From Corynespora cassiicola (taxonomy: Eukaryota; Ascomycota; Dothideomycetes; Pleosporales; Corynesporascaceae), in contig JAEUWY010000015.1 of the NCBI GenBank assembly GCA_022059125.1, forward strand, positions 1,426,001-1,490,000: DNA of 64,000 nt. Reading direction: 5' to 3'. Below are positions 46,564-57,947 of the stretch, in pieces (the stretch's first letter is position 1; each line of letters starts with the position of its first letter). Under the pieces are notes generated by a model. The model ran no database searches and was not told the origin of the DNA. It saw nothing but the letters and a program-made list of their open reading frames with translations. Position numbers and translations under genes: made by a program.

Positions 46564-46875
46564 CTGGGCTGGCCGGGCTTGCTGGGCTGGGTGCGCGCGC
46601 GCGCTGACGATGGATTCCTTTGGGGCGTTGATCAGCTGCAGGGTCACGGTTGCCGCGCACATTGGAAAGATGGCGCGGGGTGGGGGGTAAGGGAGCGTTG
46701 TGGGCTCGGGTTGCAGCGGGCGTCGCCAGAGAGGAAAGATGAGAGCTCCTGGGGGCGGGCGGGGAGATGGGCCGACAGCTGGTGCGCATGGGAGCCGTGC
46801 AAGGAAGAGGGCGTGGGCCAAGGCGAGGCATGGCATGGCATGGGCAAGGCAAGGAAATGGCAGGCGGGCTACCCA

Positions 46876-46895
46876 TCGAGCGAGCGAGCGAGCGG
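46876..46895 (+). repeat. CGAG tetranucleotide repeat
   Basis: About four to five copies of CGAG in tandem. A second diverged patch lies at 46510-46540. Confidence 0.7.
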
Positions 46896-47453
46896 CTCCT
46901 TTGGAGGGTTAGCAGCCGGCACCGAGGGGAGGGCTCGAAGCGACTCTTCCAAAACGTGATGATGATTATTTTTTGCCCGTGTCTGTCTTGTCGTGGTCTC
47001 GACGCATATGCGACTCGCCTGCCTGGCCTGGCCTGCTGCTGCCTCTCTCGTGCGGGTGTGGTGCTTCATCATCGCATACCTGGTAACCAGGGAAAAACCC
47101 CGGGACCTCTTGCATCGCAACACACACAAATCTCAAAGCACCACCAAGCTTACCAAAGAACTGTCCGCCCACCATGCACAAGATGTCCAAAAAAGAACAG
47201 AGAAGAATCGATCGAGCTAGCAAACTTGCCGTCTCTCCTCATCTCCCTCTCCTCCCCGGAACCCGCATCACAAAAAAAGACGTGATTTCAGCACTAGCAA
47301 ACCCAACCTTACCCTCCTTCTCCCTCTCTCTCACGCACTCACGCACACACGCACACCAGACACACGCCCCGGACACCCCTTCTCCGTCCCCTCAGTCCCC
47401 CTCGCCTATTTCCCCAAACGGGAAAAGCCCCAGAAAAACCTAGAAGGTCGGGA

Positions 47454-47465
47454 GGGGGGGGGGGG
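47454..47465 (+). repeat. Poly-G tract (12)
   Basis: Twelve consecutive G directly after GGTCGGGA. Length may be unreliable in sequencing. Confidence 0.75.
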
Positions 47466-47880
47466 TGGGAAAGTCCGCGGACCACGGGACAAAACCACAC
47501 CTCACCAAAAAAAAATTAAAGAATCCCCACTCACACCAATCCACAGCGAGGAAAAGACAAACGACGCCATTCCGAGTCCGGGCCCCTCGTGGTAAGGAAA
47601 AAAAAGAAGGCGAGTTGTCAGATTGCGGTCTAGCTGGGATGGAGGGAGACGGGTTGGTGACGGGACATCTGCCTCCGGCTTCCGTGTTTGTCTTGGTGCC
47701 TGTTTGGAAGAGGTCTTGGGGCGACTACGTGCCTGGCTCTGGTGCGGATTCATCGCATCACGCGTTTTTTATTTACGCTTTGGGGGTGTGAGATGGGAGC
47801 TTTGCGCGCGCGTGCGTGCCAGCGAGCGAGAAGCCGTAGTGGGCATGCAACCCCCATTCGCAGCCTGCGCAGAGCAGACA

Positions 47881-47928
47881 CTCTGGCCCTCTGGCCCTCT
47901 GGCTGGCCGGCTGGCCGGCTGGCTGGGC
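47881..47928 (+). repeat. CTCTGGCC / GGCTGGCC short tandem repeats
   Basis: Three CTCTGGCC-like units are followed by four GGCTGGCC/GGCTGG units, a compound minisatellite. Confidence 0.7.
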
Positions 47929-49895
47929 TACGGTATTGGAAGCTTCATTCTCCGAGCGCCATGCCGGAAGCAGGCAAGGGTTGTGAGATACGGTTACGCC
48001 GATGGCCGACAATGGGGGCGGCGCACAAGTGGAGAAATGGGAACACTTGATGGCGACTGGGTTGGTCAATTCAGTTCATGGATTCACAAGATGGCAAAAG
48101 GCCGAGGAGGGAAAGCAGCTCGGTACGTTTTCTGCGCCAGCTAGAGGACAGGCGGGGATGGGGAGACGAGGGGGGGCGAAAATGGGGTCATGTTTTCTGC
48201 GTGCCCATTTGCCCTGCTTGCTAACTGCTGATTGTACAATGGGACTTTGCCAGGCTGAGAAGGAGACCCACCGTGACCCGAGGCCAATCCAGGACCAAGG
48301 CGCGGTTCAGTAAACATATGCACAGCGGCTATGGCAGGCGCGCGAAAAAAAATGCATGAATTGTGGAATGGGGGTGGGTAGACTCGCTTGACCTTGTCAC
48401 CACCGCGACTCTCTGTGTGGTCTGCAGTGGGGAAATTTTCCAACTTGGCACGAAAAGAAGGGTCCTGGAAAGTCCGGATGGAATCTTCCGAACGGCGCAC
48501 TTGGCCATGGAACATCCAGGCAGAGGCGTATGCGGCAATGTGCCCCTCTGCACCTCCACACGAACTATTATTAACGCGATTGCACGCGCTGCCTGCTCGG
48601 TGGGCCTCATCTAAAAGTCAATCGAGAGCACATGGCTTCATGTGGGGCTGGCTTTTATCAAAGACCGTGGACAGCGCAAGGTGGCCGGGCACGGTTGCAC
48701 TGTAGTAGTGCAGGACTCCATAATCGTAATGCCTGGCTCTGACTGGCACATGGCAGCCACGGGGCCAGCACAACCCCAATGCCACCAGTGCTCACTCACC
48801 ACCCAGCGACGAGCTCTGCGCCAGAGACGTGCGGCTGCGGCTGGGTTATGGTTGCAGGGGTAGCGAACTGGATTCCCGTTTAGGAAGGCAGTCTGTTATG
48901 AGGCCATCTGCCTGCTGCTAAGTGGCTGTCATGTACGTCGACGGCAGAGCGTCGTCAGTGGAACCGCGTGCATTCGCCAAGGGGATGATTCGAGACAGCC
49001 ATCTGGGCTGTCATGTCATAAGACGGACGGCAAGACGTCAGGCTGGTGTTGGGTTAGTGCCCCGTCCGGCATGGGGGTGACCGAGTTCCAGGTTACACCA
49101 GAAAGCCCCGTGAGTTTTCGCACGCAGCGGAGGCGATCTCAACTCGAGCTTTGGCACAGCTGCCTGTCCGCGTACGCTATCTACGCTATCGATTGGCCCC
49201 GGGGTGCAGTCCGCTGCCTGGTACGAGGCGATACGGTAGGGGAGGTGCCAGGACCCGACCATTGTGGTATCCCATCCGCAGTGGTTCGGGATGGGCCTCT
49301 GATGGCGGAGACGGGGCCTTTTCGCAATCGTGATGGCGATGACGACTCGGGTGGAAAAGAAGGCAAACGCCCTCGCCGCCCTGGCGCGTTTCCGGCCTCG
49401 ACGCTCATGTCATGGCGATGCAGAGCTGAGAGGCGTGGCTCCCGGATTGCGACGTAGGTTGCGCCAGATACACAGTTGGAGCAGCGTTCGTGCATCTCGG
49501 CAGTCTCTGGCTGGCCAACGGCATCCGCTAGACCGCTCTTTCGCACTGCATCGGCCCGCAGGGGCACGGAGTATCGGGGGAGGTCTCTGTGGTAGGCCAG
49601 ATGGATGGCCTTTTCCGCGAGTGCTGCGCCGCAGACCACGGTCGAAACAGAGTGCTGACACGACGCATTCGCAGCAGTGATTCGGCGACGCCATGAGCTT
49701 CGCAAGGGTGGTGCGCCTAGGGGCGCGCGCGGCGGCGGGGAACGGATACGCGGGAAGGAATGAAGGCCAGGGAGGAGGAAAAGAGTGGGTGGGTTCAATC
49801 AGGCGGGTGCAGGCAGGTGGGCACGCGATCACGTGAGAGCCTTACCGGAAAGGCCAGGCTGTGCGAGCGAATCATACTGGTAAACGAGGCTGGCC

Positions 49896-49914
49896 GGGGG
49901 GGGGGGGGGGGGGG
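49896..49914 (+). repeat. Poly-G tract (19)
   Basis: Nineteen consecutive G, the longest homopolymer seen in the window. A GGGG run (49920-49923) lies just after it. Confidence 0.85.
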
Positions 49915-50321
49915 CGACGGGGGGTACTGGCCTCGGCCGGGGCTCGTCTGCGCAGTCGAGCGCGAAGCGGAAAGGCGGCAGGCATATCGTGGGCGGCGAG
50001 CGTGATTGCAGAGTCGTGTAAGACTGAACACGACGTGCTGCTCGTAGGGCTGCGTCTGGTGTGACGGAGGCGGTTCCCAGGCTCCAGGAGCCTATCCGCC
50101 CGTGCAACTTGGTGCTGCATCGGCTGGCAGCCGATAGAGACGCAATATCCATCATCAGACGCCCGCGGCCACCCATGGCTGGCAGTGCCGCACCTCAGCG
50201 TGTGAGGCAGCGCTACGAGCGGCTTGCCTGCTGGCTTGCTGGCCTGCTGGCCTGGCATTTGCGCTGCAACGAGACGCTGGAGGCACACCCGACACTACCT
50301 CGACTGCCGGCCCCTGCGCTG

Positions 50322-50350
50322 GGCCAGAGGGCCAGAGGGCCAGAGGGCCA
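50322..50350 (+). repeat. GGCCAGAG tandem repeat
   Basis: Three to four copies of GGCCAGAG in direct tandem. A separate GGGTTGTG/GGGTTGAG patch follows at about 50398-50431. Confidence 0.7.
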
Positions 50351-51496
50351 AGCCGTGTTGCTATCTGCCGGACCCCCTCGCGTGGCTCACGGAGGTGGTG
50401 GGTTGTGGGTTGAGGGTTGTGGGTTGTGGGCAGACAACTGCCTGCGCTTGAACCAACACGTACATGCAGGCCGGGCCCCGCACCACGGGCGACGGACCTG
50501 GCTGGCCTGGCTGGGGCGGATGCCTCGATCGAGTAATGCGCGGAGGCCTTTGAGCCTTTTGCACCTGGCACGGCAGCAAAGAGCGAGGTGGGGGGGAGCG
50601 GAGATTCGACATCGCCATGGCGCGACGAGACACAAGGTGCGATGTTGAATCATTAGGCAAGTTTTGGAGAGAAGTGCATCGCTGGGTCGGCTACCGTGGA
50701 CCGGCCGTGGGCAGGCCTGCGACCGCATCGGACCGTCTCATGCCATTCCAGCCCTGTGGGCTCTCCATGCCGGAGATGCACGCAATCTCCAACCGCCCCC
50801 GACGCCACTGCGCCCGTTTGGGCCAACAGGCCCCTGCCGCGCCAGCAGCGAAGCCTTTGCCGGCCCAGAGGGCTAGCAGTGGCACAGTTGACGGCGGGAG
50901 GAGTAACAAGAATGATGCATCAACGAGCGTTTTGATCCTTCCCCCCAGCCCTCCCTCGACTGCAGCCGACGTCCACCACCCGACTCACCCTCACCCCCCC
51001 GCACGAGCCACGAGCCGCCCGCCGCCATCAGTCGTGAGCCGTGTGCCGCGTGCCATGTGCCCTCCCTCCCTCCCTCCCTCCATCGTCCGTCGTCCATGGT
51101 CCATGTGCCCCGAGGCGGGCGAGAGCGAGGCACTATTTCCGAAACCCAGGTCCCGACCCGCTGGTCCCGCGGACACGCCAGTGGCCAGGCTGGCGGCCTT
51201 GCGGCCTGGCGGCTTGGTGGACATGGGCCGGCGACGCAGGCGGCTTGGATGCCGTATGCCGTTGGCACCGCCAGAGACAAGACGGCCGTAAGTAGGGCGG
51301 GTGAATTGGAGCGGGTGATGTAGGTGCGCCAATACTTCAGCCAGCGCCCGCTGAGTGGCTGGCCGGCCCTCTATCAGATGTTAGCCTCTGCCGTTGGGGG
51401 CTAGTTTTCTGTCGCTCAGCCCCCTCGGGTTTTGCAGAGGCCCGCGAGGGCGTGCCCGTCCGTCGGAGTCGGATGTCCTACCCTGCCTAGTCATCA

Positions 51497-51520
51497 CTGC
51501 TGCTGCTGCTGCTGCTGCTG
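51497..51520 (+). repeat. (CTG)8 trinucleotide repeat
   Basis: Eight uninterrupted CTG units followed by CATGCATGCATTG. No supported coding exon covers it. Confidence 0.85.
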
Positions 51521-51820
51521 CATGCATGCATTGCACACCTGGCCATGCAGTCAACCGTCCACGGGCCCCCGAAATCGAACCCTCCGCGATCTCGCCATGC
51601 CGCTCCCGTTCACCTCGTGTCCAGCCTCTCCCAATCGCCAGACGCGTCCAGTGTTTGGGCGAGGCTGCATTGCCACATCGACGTCACCTCCAGCTCCAGC
51701 ACTGCCGTCTCATCTGGCGAAACAAGGCCTCTCATCGTCGTCTCCTGTAATCTGAGACGAAAGCAGACAATGGCAGTGCCGCACAGTCACAGTCTCGCAA
51801 CCCCGCGGCGATCGAGGCTC

Positions 51821-51862
51821 CGTGCTCCGCGCTCCGTGCTCTCATGCTCCATGCTCCATCTG
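51821..51862 (-). repeat. Inverted, diverged copy of the GGAGCAT heptamer family
   Basis: The plus strand has GCTCCGTGCTCC and GCTCCATGCTCCAT units, the reverse complement of the heptamer seen at 43310-43376. About five units can be counted. Confidence 0.55.
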
Positions 51863-53608
51863 CAGCCGTCTACAGTCTGTCACGGCCGGTGCATGTGCTG
51901 TGGTTTCGAGGCGAAGAGAAGCGAGCGTGGCTGCGGCCATCACCTGCCAACTGCAAATGCTGCTGTCATCGGAGCGCCCGACACGGCCTCTCGCACTGAC
52001 GGTCTGGCATCCAATCTACAGAGCATTGAATCGCCTCGCGTGCTGCTCTGCCAGGCGCGTTACCAGGCAGGGAACCGCGCGACTTCGGGGTTAGCGTGCT
52101 GCCGCCTGGCCTCGGGCTCCTCAACGTCCTCTTTTTCTTCCGGCACCACGACGAGTTGGGCAATTCTTCTCGCGCTTGGTGAGGCTCAGCCTCGCGCGAA
52201 AAGCTCACCGTCGTACACATGCTACCAATATCAATACCTGCAGGCCCAAGCGACTGTGCAAGCGCTGGAAATGCTTGCCTGCGGCACGCTGGATGCCTGA
52301 TCCAGTACCCTTTCGGAAAACAGGCGTACGGCGTGCGAGGAAAAGGCGCAGTCACGGGCTCCACGGGTCACCGAGACCATGGACCGACGGCCGACTGTGC
52401 CACCCTCTGATTGAATGTTTCTTGACTCACAGTGCAACATTGTGTCCCTGTCCATCCAAGTAGTCGGCGACGTTCGTGCAAACCCACGTATGCCGTGAGC
52501 GCTAACACAACTCCCGGTCCTAGCGATGGGTCGGCATCACTAGTTTGTTTGGCCGCCAATAAGGGTATTATGGCTGCGCCGGGAGGCCTGACCAACACAC
52601 AGCTCACGTTGGTGGACCATCTTTTCGTCAAGCGTAATATTCGGCCAGCCTCTCAATCCCCGTAGTACGATTGTGCTTGTCGTGGGCCATCATCCCTTGC
52701 CCCAGAGCTCCATGTTCTAGAAATCGTCGAACCGCCACAGGTCCACAACGTCCGGTCAACCTCCTGGCCTTCTTGGCTCCCTCGACGCATGTGCTCTTCT
52801 CTCATGCTGCGCTTTCCGCAGGGTCGTGGATAGACCATTTCTTCATGCTGGAATTGAAACACATTTCCTACCCCGCATCCGCAGAGTGCCACAGAAAAGC
52901 GAACTCTATCTATCCTTCAGCCTCGTCCATGTGGTGATCGTCCTTCAGCCCTATGGCGCCTGAAGGTGGGATGAAGGATTCGCGGAGGACGGGCGCCACC
53001 AGAAGCTCAACCGGCTCGTTGGAACTAACGGCTGTGCCGCAGAAGGAGGCCTATAGACAATGTGTTCCTGACCCACCAAAAAAGCATAGATTCTACCGTG
53101 TATTTGGTGTTTTCTGCCATACATCTGTCTAGGCTCCAGAGGCAACCTCACCCCACGCCACGTGATGACTCTTAATGTGGCCCGTGCGCAATGACTCTAA
53201 AACGACTTCAATTCAACCACGTCGACAGCATGCACTATTCACTCCATCACCACTTCATTTAAGCACCACCATACATTCACTGCTGATTTCGTCCATAATG
53301 CTTGTGTACCCCTCAGTGTAAGGCCCACGAGGCCGCCTTTACCGCTGTCTGCTGCACCTGTTTTACAGCAGCCACTTCACGAGATTCTCACACCATTGAT
53401 TGCGTTCCATTCACGTCAAAATGCTTCCACTAATATCTCGACTGTTCCGGATTCATTTTTCACACACAAACTCCCGGTCAATACCTCACTCAAACTTACC
53501 TGTTCGATCACGGCATAACCAACGGCTTGCTTGATCTCTTCCAGCACCGTACTGTTTCTTACTACATAGGAACATCGGTTTTCGAGGATATTTCATATAC
53601 ACATCATC

Positions 53609-56362
53609 ATGGCTTCAATCTTCACCTTTGACCCTGATCCACCGCGGGTGTCTTCCCCGTGGTCGACCCCTCCGCCAGGCAGTAAGCCGAGGCATGCGAT
53701 CCCTCAGGATTCCAAGTCAGCGCCATCTTTGTTTGATGCCCCTGCAATTCAACATGACTCTGGCGGTCAGGTCTTGGGCGTAGAAGACTACTCGAGCATC
53801 ACAAGGCTGGAGGCCGAGCCTCAGGAAGGCCCCACGGAATACAAATTACATCTCCTCTTAAGGCGACGCAGGTCGTTCCTGCGAACTACCACGGGCCGCA
53901 GCGTTTCTGGGTCCATGCGTCGTGCAGACGTTTCCGTGCATTCCAATGTAAGCCGGAGTGTGTCAGAGTCTGTCTTGTTGGGTACAACACCGCCCCCATC
54001 TCAATCGATCCAGTCACGACAGAACCGTCTAGAGGAATTGACCACTCAACTGCTGTGGCGATTGCAACAGTCTTGCCCTAACCACATACCTTCGTCAACT
54101 GCATTAGTCCTTCCACATCTTCCGGAAGAGGCGCAGCTGTCCGCCCCTGCAGCTCCCCAACGGATCCTTCCCGGCCTTGAGGAGAGCAAAGGAGCACTCT
54201 ATGAGATTGGTGTCGCCGATGACGGGACGTTGGTGGGCTTGACCGAGGACGAAATGGAAGAGAGTCTTACTAACCTTAGGGCCATGGCAGCAAGTCTAGG
54301 CTGCCTTGTACAGGTGCAGCTCAGGGTTTGTGTAGGCCAATGCGAGTGGGTCGAGGATGCAAGAGTCATGAACGGGAAGTTGTGGGTGGTAGAAGCTCTC
54401 GTGCTCCCAAATCAACATTTGGCCGACCATGAGAGGCCTAAAGATACCCAGAATACGAGCTCCACACTCCAAGGGCCTGCGCTTAATATATCCCCGCCAG
54501 AGTGTGTGGCCAATGACCAGCAACAGAGGGACACCCAACAGCTGCGCGTATCGTTGACTGGCGCTACCATGTCTGGCAAAAGCAGTCTATTAGGAAGCTT
54601 GTCGACGGCCACACTGGACAACGGTAGAGGGAAAAGCCGGCTAAGCCTCCTGAAACACAGACATGAAATCGCCTCGGGCATGACGAGCTCGGTCACGCAA
54701 GAGCTGATTGGGTATCGCGACGTCATCAGTGCCAACGATGCGCCAGACTTCACTCAGGTGATCAACTATAGCGGCGGGGATGTCTCTTCGTGGGTGTAAG
54801 TACATTATTCTAGGCCTGGTGGGCGGTCCAACTCGAAGACTAACACTAGTGATAGTGATATCCATGCATCTGCAGAGGCGGGCGACAACGGACGGCTGGT
54901 CTTTCTGTCCGACTCTGCCGGCCACCCACGCTTTCGTCGAACCACTGTACGTGGTCTCGTCGGATGGGACCCACACTGGACCCTACTGTGTATACCTGCC
55001 GACAACGCAGAAGATTCGGCCGGAAGAATTGGCGCCTCGCCAGCGCCCCAAGAGATACTTGGTGCAGCGGCCGCAGATCTGGACCTTGCGCACACCCACC
55101 TCCAACTCTGCCTGAATTTAGGCCTACCGTTAGTAGTTGTGATCACCAAGTATGACCTTGCCACCAGGCCAGGGTTACGCCTCACTCTGTCCAAGATATT
55201 GTCGGCCCTCAAAGAAGCGGGACGAAGGCCATGCATCATGAAGGATGTGTCTAGCCCCGCTTCAGAAGCAGAATTGAATACGATTCCTAGTGAGGAGCTC
55301 CTAGAGGCCGGCGACATGGTACAAACCCTGGAGTCATCGCCACTTTCCGCTGTTCCTATCATATTCACCAGTGCAGTGAATGGAAAAGGCATCACCAAGC
55401 TCCACGCTTTTCTTCGGATGCTGCCTATCCCCACCGTCCTGCCACCACCTCCTGGCTGTCCTCGCACACTGTTCCACATTGAAGACTTCTATAATAATAA
55501 TGCGGGGGTACAGGGGAGACAGGGCAGGTATGCATCCGACGGACCTGCGGTTATAGGAGGGCATCTACGCTACGGGTCTTTGAACATTGGCGACGAGCTT
55601 GTCCTGGGACCTTATCCAGTAGATGCGGGGTCTGATGACAGCGATAGTGGTAGCGGGCGTCCATCCTCCCGCAACTCGCCTGTGCCAATATCCCGCTCTT
55701 TCCCGGGTGCGTCTCGGTCAGGAAATTCTCCCAGACGTAGAGGGTCTGGATATTTCCATCTTACTTATGACTGGCGGCGAGTTAGCATCGTGTCCCTTCG
55801 AAAACTTCGACTCCCCGTTCGTACCCTGCACGCTGGGCAAGTCGGCACCATCGGGATTGTCCCCGTCGACGCTCCTCTTGACAGTCGATCGCTGAGCCGA
55901 ACTCGAAAAGGAATGGTTCTTGCGAAAGGGAACCCTCAGGCCAGCAAAGTCGTATCTGTGCGGTTTACAGATGCCAATGCCGCAGCGGCCAATAGTCTCA
56001 CGGTCGGCAGTGATGTTGTGCTGTACTTTGCAAGCATACGGATCACGTCGCGCGTCATTTCTGTGGCACCCGAGCATGTCGCTAAGAAGGCAGCAGGCAG
56101 CAACGACGACGACGACGATGACGCGTTCGGCTTTGGGTTCGACGCAGATTCGGACGGGGATGAGGTTGACGCGTCACCTACAACTTCTGCCACGACTGTC
56201 ACCTTTCAATTCATTGCGACGCGGGAGTTTGTGGAGGTCGATGCCAAGGTTCTCGTGCTGCCGGGTGGTGGGCCTGGACTGTCTGGTAGTACCGAGAGGG
56301 GAGAGAAGGGCGTTGCTGGGTTTGACGGTTACGTAGGAAGTGTTGTAGAGGCGCATGGGTAG
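53609..56362 (+). CDS. GTPBP1/GTPBP2-like translational GTPase
   Basis: GTPase of the EF-Tu-like superfamily, nearest to the GTPBP1/2 group linked to ribosome rescue and mRNA turnover in animals. Two exons (53609-54795, 54856-56362) give 897 residues. The first 310 residues are a Ser/Pro-rich tail and a small alpha/beta part with EIGVADDGTLVGLTEDEM. The G domain starts at about 314 with G1 GATMSGKSSL. G3 is DSAGHPRF near 415 (usual DTAGHERF) and G4 is TKYD near 492. Beta-barrel segments follow (GGHLRYGSLNIGDELVLGP; AGQVGTIGIV). A Ser/Arg insert (about 655-680) and an acidic DDDDDDAFGFGFD loop interrupt the C-terminal barrels. The P-loop has Met-Ser-Gly-Lys in the expected place, so it should bind GTP. 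Exact cellular role in fungi is not established. Confidence 0.85.
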
Positions 56363-56732
56363 GCAGGATTTGGGGCACGTTTTGGGCCTTTCTTTCCGCG
56401 CTGGTAGAATTTGTTTTTTTTCGTGGTGGGGCATGGGCGCTTCGGATCATTGTTCGTTCCTTGGACCAGTTGTTCGCGGGTTTGTTTTTTCTAGTCATGA
56501 CAGTAATGAGTAATTAAAGTTAATTTCTTTTTTCCCCATCAAGCCTACATGGTCAGGAAATTGGTGTATCTGCTGCGAAGTGGCTCGAGAGAATCACAAT
56601 GTTACGCGAGCATGAACAGCAGAGTTCAAGAATCGAATAGGTTGTATCTCATTAAATGTATTAGCTTGTGATGTTTCATATCTGATCATAGATCATTCTC
56701 ATGTTCCACCTTATGCTCACCACTCCCATCGA
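56363..56732. other. Convergent 3' flanks
   Basis: Between the stops of the GTPase and the methyltransferase. AT-rich with T-tracts. Nothing else is seen. Confidence 0.55.
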
Positions 56733-57487
56733 TTACTCGGGTGGCGCATCACACAACGGCACATACTGCACGCCATACAACTTCTTCTTCACACAGCTTC
56801 CATCCTCCTTCTTATCCACCAGATAGATATGCTGCAATCCCCTCTCCTCAACCGGCACAAACATCCTCCCCGGCGCCCTCAACTGATCCGCCAACTCCTG
56901 ATGATGCTCCGCCGCCGCCGCCCCGACATGAATCGCATCATACGGCGCCCCCTCCCTCCACCCCCTCCTCCCATCCGCCTTCACAAACCTCACCCTCCCC
57001 TCCTCCAACATCCTCGTCCCCTCCTCTGACTTTTGCATGTTGGTCCGCGCCAGGTCGACCAGCGGCTGGATGTGATCCACCCCGATGACGACTCCCTCCG
57101 GCCCGACCAAGTTCGCGAGCACGGCGGTCAGGTAGCCGGATCCGGAGCCGATGTCCAGGACGCGGGAGCCCGGGTGCAGGTATGGGAGGAGGGACTCGCA
57201 GGCCGAGGCGTGCATGTGGGGGGCAGAGATTGTGGCGCGGTGGCCGATGGGTTGGGGGGAGTCGTCGTAGGGGGTTGAGGGGGCGTAATGGGCGCGGTCG
57301 ACCTGGACAGGGCGGTAGGTCAGTGTCTGTGGCTGTGGGGAGCAAGGTGGTGGTGAGGGGGGGGGGGGGGGGGAAGGGACTGTACCTTGATCATGGCATC
57401 TTTTACGCGCTCGGTTTCGATGAGGCCGTTTTCTTTGAGGTTGGCGATTAGGGCGGCGTTTGTGGAGCCGGAGCTTCGCCACGCCAT
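56733..57487 (-). CDS. Protein-L-isoaspartate O-methyltransferase
   Basis: Repair enzyme that methylates isoaspartyl residues in aged proteins using S-adenosylmethionine. Two exons (57487-57386 and 57302-56733) give 223 residues, the normal size. The N-terminal helix is NLKENGLIETERVKDAMIKVDR. The PIMT signature follows with HYAPSTPYDDSPQPIGH and the substrate-loop Ser in ATISAPHMHA. The SAM-binding motif I is VLDIGSGSGYLT at about 81-92, and motif II-III residues lie in VIGVDHIQPLV and YDAIHVGAAA. The C-terminus is short (PLCDAPPE). The single 83-nt intron carries a run of 17 C just after its 5' splice site. The gene is head-to-head with the HAUS1-like gene over 460 bases. Confidence 0.94.
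57357..57373 (-). repeat. Poly-C tract (17) in the methyltransferase intron
   Basis: Plus strand shows 17 consecutive G, so the sense strand of the gene has 17 C, starting 12 bases after the splice donor. Confidence 0.85.
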
Positions 57488-57947
57488 TTTGAAGGCGCGG
57501 GTTTGTGTAGGCGCGGGGGCGCGGAGGGATCGGATGAGGGTTGTGAGGAAAGGCAGGGTGGCGAGAGTTAGGAGGAATGCTATGGGGAGGAACTTTCTGG
57601 GGAGGGAGGGAGTGGTGGTGCGGGGCGGGGTTTGTTGGGGAGACGTAATGGATCGATTGATGGCTGAATGCAGGCTCGTGAAGTGAAGAGGGACCTAGAG
57701 TGAAGGTAAATGACGATTTGTAAAATTAAAAAGGTGTATCTAGAGCAAGAGAAGTTTTCAGAGGTGAGTAAAGTAATGGTAGCGAAAGGATGTCGTGCAA
57801 CCTGCCACCAGCCGTAAGGCTGGAATCTGGGGTAGGTTGTGCACGGGCCACACTCCCGCGGACTTTGGGTTGGTGGACCGATCAACAAACAGCCCGACGA
57901 CAGCCTCACCTTCACCGTCTCACGCTCCACTGGCTAAAAGGCCAAAT
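57488..57947. promoter_or_regulatory. Bidirectional promoter, PIMT / HAUS1-like
   Basis: 460 bases between two divergent starts. No clear TATA or CCAAT box is found. Short frames inside it have no motifs. Confidence 0.4.

Larger units (their letters stand above)
45349..53608. other. 8.3-kb gene-poor, repeat-rich interval
   Basis: No supported gene in over 8 kb. The left part (45350-46400) has T-tracts and looks like 3' UTR or flank. From 46500 to 52000 the sequence is GC-rich with many microsatellites and homopolymers. The last 600 bases are AT-richer and serve as promoter of the GTPase gene. All frames of 60-250 codons lack motifs, signal peptides or intron support. A non-coding RNA is possible but cannot be shown from sequence alone. 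Confidence 0.55.

Noticed and set aside
51565..51600. TCGAACC-like box resembling a tRNA B-box
   Set aside because: No matching A-box or cloverleaf could be drawn on either strand.
49181..52300. Several frames of 120-250 codons in the 8-kb interval
   Set aside because: Rich in Arg, Pro, Ala and Cys on all strands, no splice support or domain; typical of stop-poor GC-rich DNA.
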